Shown here piece by piece: positions 6,539 through 7,483 of a stretch of DNA of 7,483 bases. Within the stretch, counting starts at the first letter, position 1; each line of letters starts with the position of its first letter. The DNA lies in the NCBI GenBank assembly GCA_947629615.1, contig CANRER010000068.1, forward strand, positions 1 through 7,483. The letters run 5' to 3'. A program made the position numbers and the translations under genes. Origin of the DNA: an uncultured Clostridia bacterium. GTDB taxonomy: Bacteria; Bacillota; Clostridia; UMGS1883. The notes under the pieces are model-generated. The model saw nothing but the letters and a program-made list of their open reading frames with translations, was not told the DNA's origin and ran no database searches.

Positions 6539-7483
6539 ATGGGAAAAATTAACATTTTAAGCAAGGACGCCGCCGAAAAGATAGCGGCGGGCGAGGTTGT
6601 CGAAAGGCCCGGCAGCGTCGTTAAGGAGCTGGTTGAAAACGCCGTTGACGCCGGGGCGAAAACCGTGACCGTTGAAATACGGCGCGGCGGGATTGCCCTT
6701 ATCCGCGTCACCGACGACGGCTCCGGCATAATGCCCGACGACGCGGAGCGCGCCTTCATGCGCCACGCCACAAGCAAAATCAAAAACGCCGACGACCTCG
6801 AGCATATAACCACGCTCGGCTTTCGGGGCGAGGCTCTTTGCTCGATAGCCTCCGTCAGCCGCACGGAAATGCTCACCAAAACCGCCCGCGAGCCGCTTGG
6901 CACGAGGATAGTCCTCGAGGGCGGAGAGATAATCGAAAAAGGGGAAACGGGCTGCCCCGACGGCACGAGCATAACCATTGAGGGCCTGTTCTTCAACACT
7001 CCGGCCCGCATGAAGTTTTTGAAAAAGGACAGCGCGGAGGCCGCCTTCGTAACGGAGGTCTGCCAGCGGCAGGCCCTCGCGCGGCCCGACGTGTCGCTGC
7101 GGCTGATACGCGACGGCAGAGAGGTTTTCTTCACCCCCGGCAACAACAGCCTCGCCGACGCGGTTCGCTGCGTTTGGGGCAAGGACGTTGCGCGGTACAT
7201 GGAAGCCGCCGAGTATAAGACCGAGGCCGTGCGCGTCACGGGCCTCGCCGGCGGGGGCGGGCTTTCCCGCCCGAGCAGGGCGTTGCAGATGTTCTTCGTG
7301 AACGGCAGAACCGTGCAGAACCGAACGCTCTCCCTCGCCCTTGCCGACGCTTACAAAAACGAGCTGATGGGCGGGCGGTTTCCGGCGGCGGTGCTGAATA
7401 TCGAGTTAAACCCCGCGCTTTGCGACGTGAACGTCCACCCCTCAAAGACCGAGGTCAAGTTCGCCGACGAAAGGGCCGTGTAC
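6539..7483 (+). CDS. mutL: DNA mismatch repair protein MutL (5' part, cut by window edge)
   Basis: The first 315 codons are present and open to the last base of the window. MutL is a GHKL ATPase that links MutS to strand incision and downstream repair. The N-terminal domain is complete in motifs: E30 (catalytic base position) and N34 (Mg2+ position) in ELVENAVDAGA, DDGSGI (59-64), RHATSKI (75-81), TLGFRGEAL (92-100), FFNTPARMKFLK, and DVNVHPSKTEVKF near the end. GAAAGG (6524-6529) lies 9 nt before ATG 6539. The C-terminal dimerisation domain is outside, so the endonuclease motif DQHAAxxExxxxE, expected in organisms lacking MutH, cannot be checked. It follows mutS by 17 nt and is almost certainly co-transcribed with it. 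Confidence 0.97.
   Translation, partial: MGKINILSKDAAEKIAAGEVVERPGSVVKELVENAVDAGAKTVTVEIRRGGIALIRVTDDGSGIMPDDAERAFMRHATSKIKNADDLEHITTLGFRGEALCSIASVSRTEMLTKTAREPLGTRIVLEGGEIIEKGETGCPDGTSITIEGLFFNTPARMKFLKKDSAEAAFVTEVCQRQALARPDVSLRLIRDGREVFFTPGNNSLADAVRCVWGKDVARYMEAAEYKTEAVRVTGLAGGGGLSRPSRALQMFFVNGRTVQNRTLSLALADAYKNELMGGRFPAAVLNIELNPALCDVNVHPSKTEVKFADERAVY

Noticed and set aside
6475..7239. 254-codon minus-strand frame over the mutL start
   Set aside because: The plus strand carries complete GHKL motifs of MutL here; the antisense product is Ser/Arg-rich with no family features.
1..7483. Mobile element, CRISPR array, phage gene, toxin-antitoxin or defence system
   Set aside because: No repeat array, terminal inverted repeats, transposase or integrase motif, or unassigned gene space large enough was seen.

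Overview
The window is an ordinary, well-preserved stretch of housekeeping chromosome from a Gram-positive bacterium, most likely an anaerobic Clostridia-class Firmicute. The main reason is gene order: miaB, then a YlbF/YmcA-family gene, then mutS and mutL on one strand. This closely matches the Bacillus subtilis miaB-ricA(ymcA)-cotE-mutS-mutL order, but without cotE. Strong Shine-Dalgarno sites, a TTG start, fairly GC-rich coding regions and AT-rich intergenic DNA fit that placement. Exact taxonomy cannot be read from the sequence.

Left part, minus strand: a sodium/solute symporter of the PutP type (145-1665) has a near-perfect extended -10 promoter on one side and a strong hairpin terminator (101-132) on the other. 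A tRNA-Asn(GTT) gene with encoded CCA follows (1846-1921). It has its own extended -10 promoter and a 12-bp hairpin terminator. The first 100 bases hold no gene that can be identified.

Right part, plus strand: a divergent promoter (2032-2060) starts a compact operon. Its genes are miaB (2093-3496), a YlbF-family gene with a four-cysteine tail (3527-3913), mutS (3945-6521) and the first 315 codons of mutL (6539 to the window edge). Gaps between genes are 17 to 31 nt and no internal terminator is seen, so the genes are probably co-transcribed. MiaB thiomethylates i6A37 in tRNAs, and MutS and MutL carry out mismatch repair. By analogy with the RicA/RicF/RicT complex, the YlbF-family protein may act with RNase Y in RNA processing.

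No mobile element, CRISPR array, phage gene, toxin-antitoxin pair or defence system is visible, and I found no undescribed system. The points worth a second look are local: the cysteine tail of the YlbF-family protein, A-tracts phased at 10.5 bp upstream of the tRNA promoter, an ambiguous miaB start beside a four-T run, and a MutS C-terminus without a recognisable beta-clamp motif.
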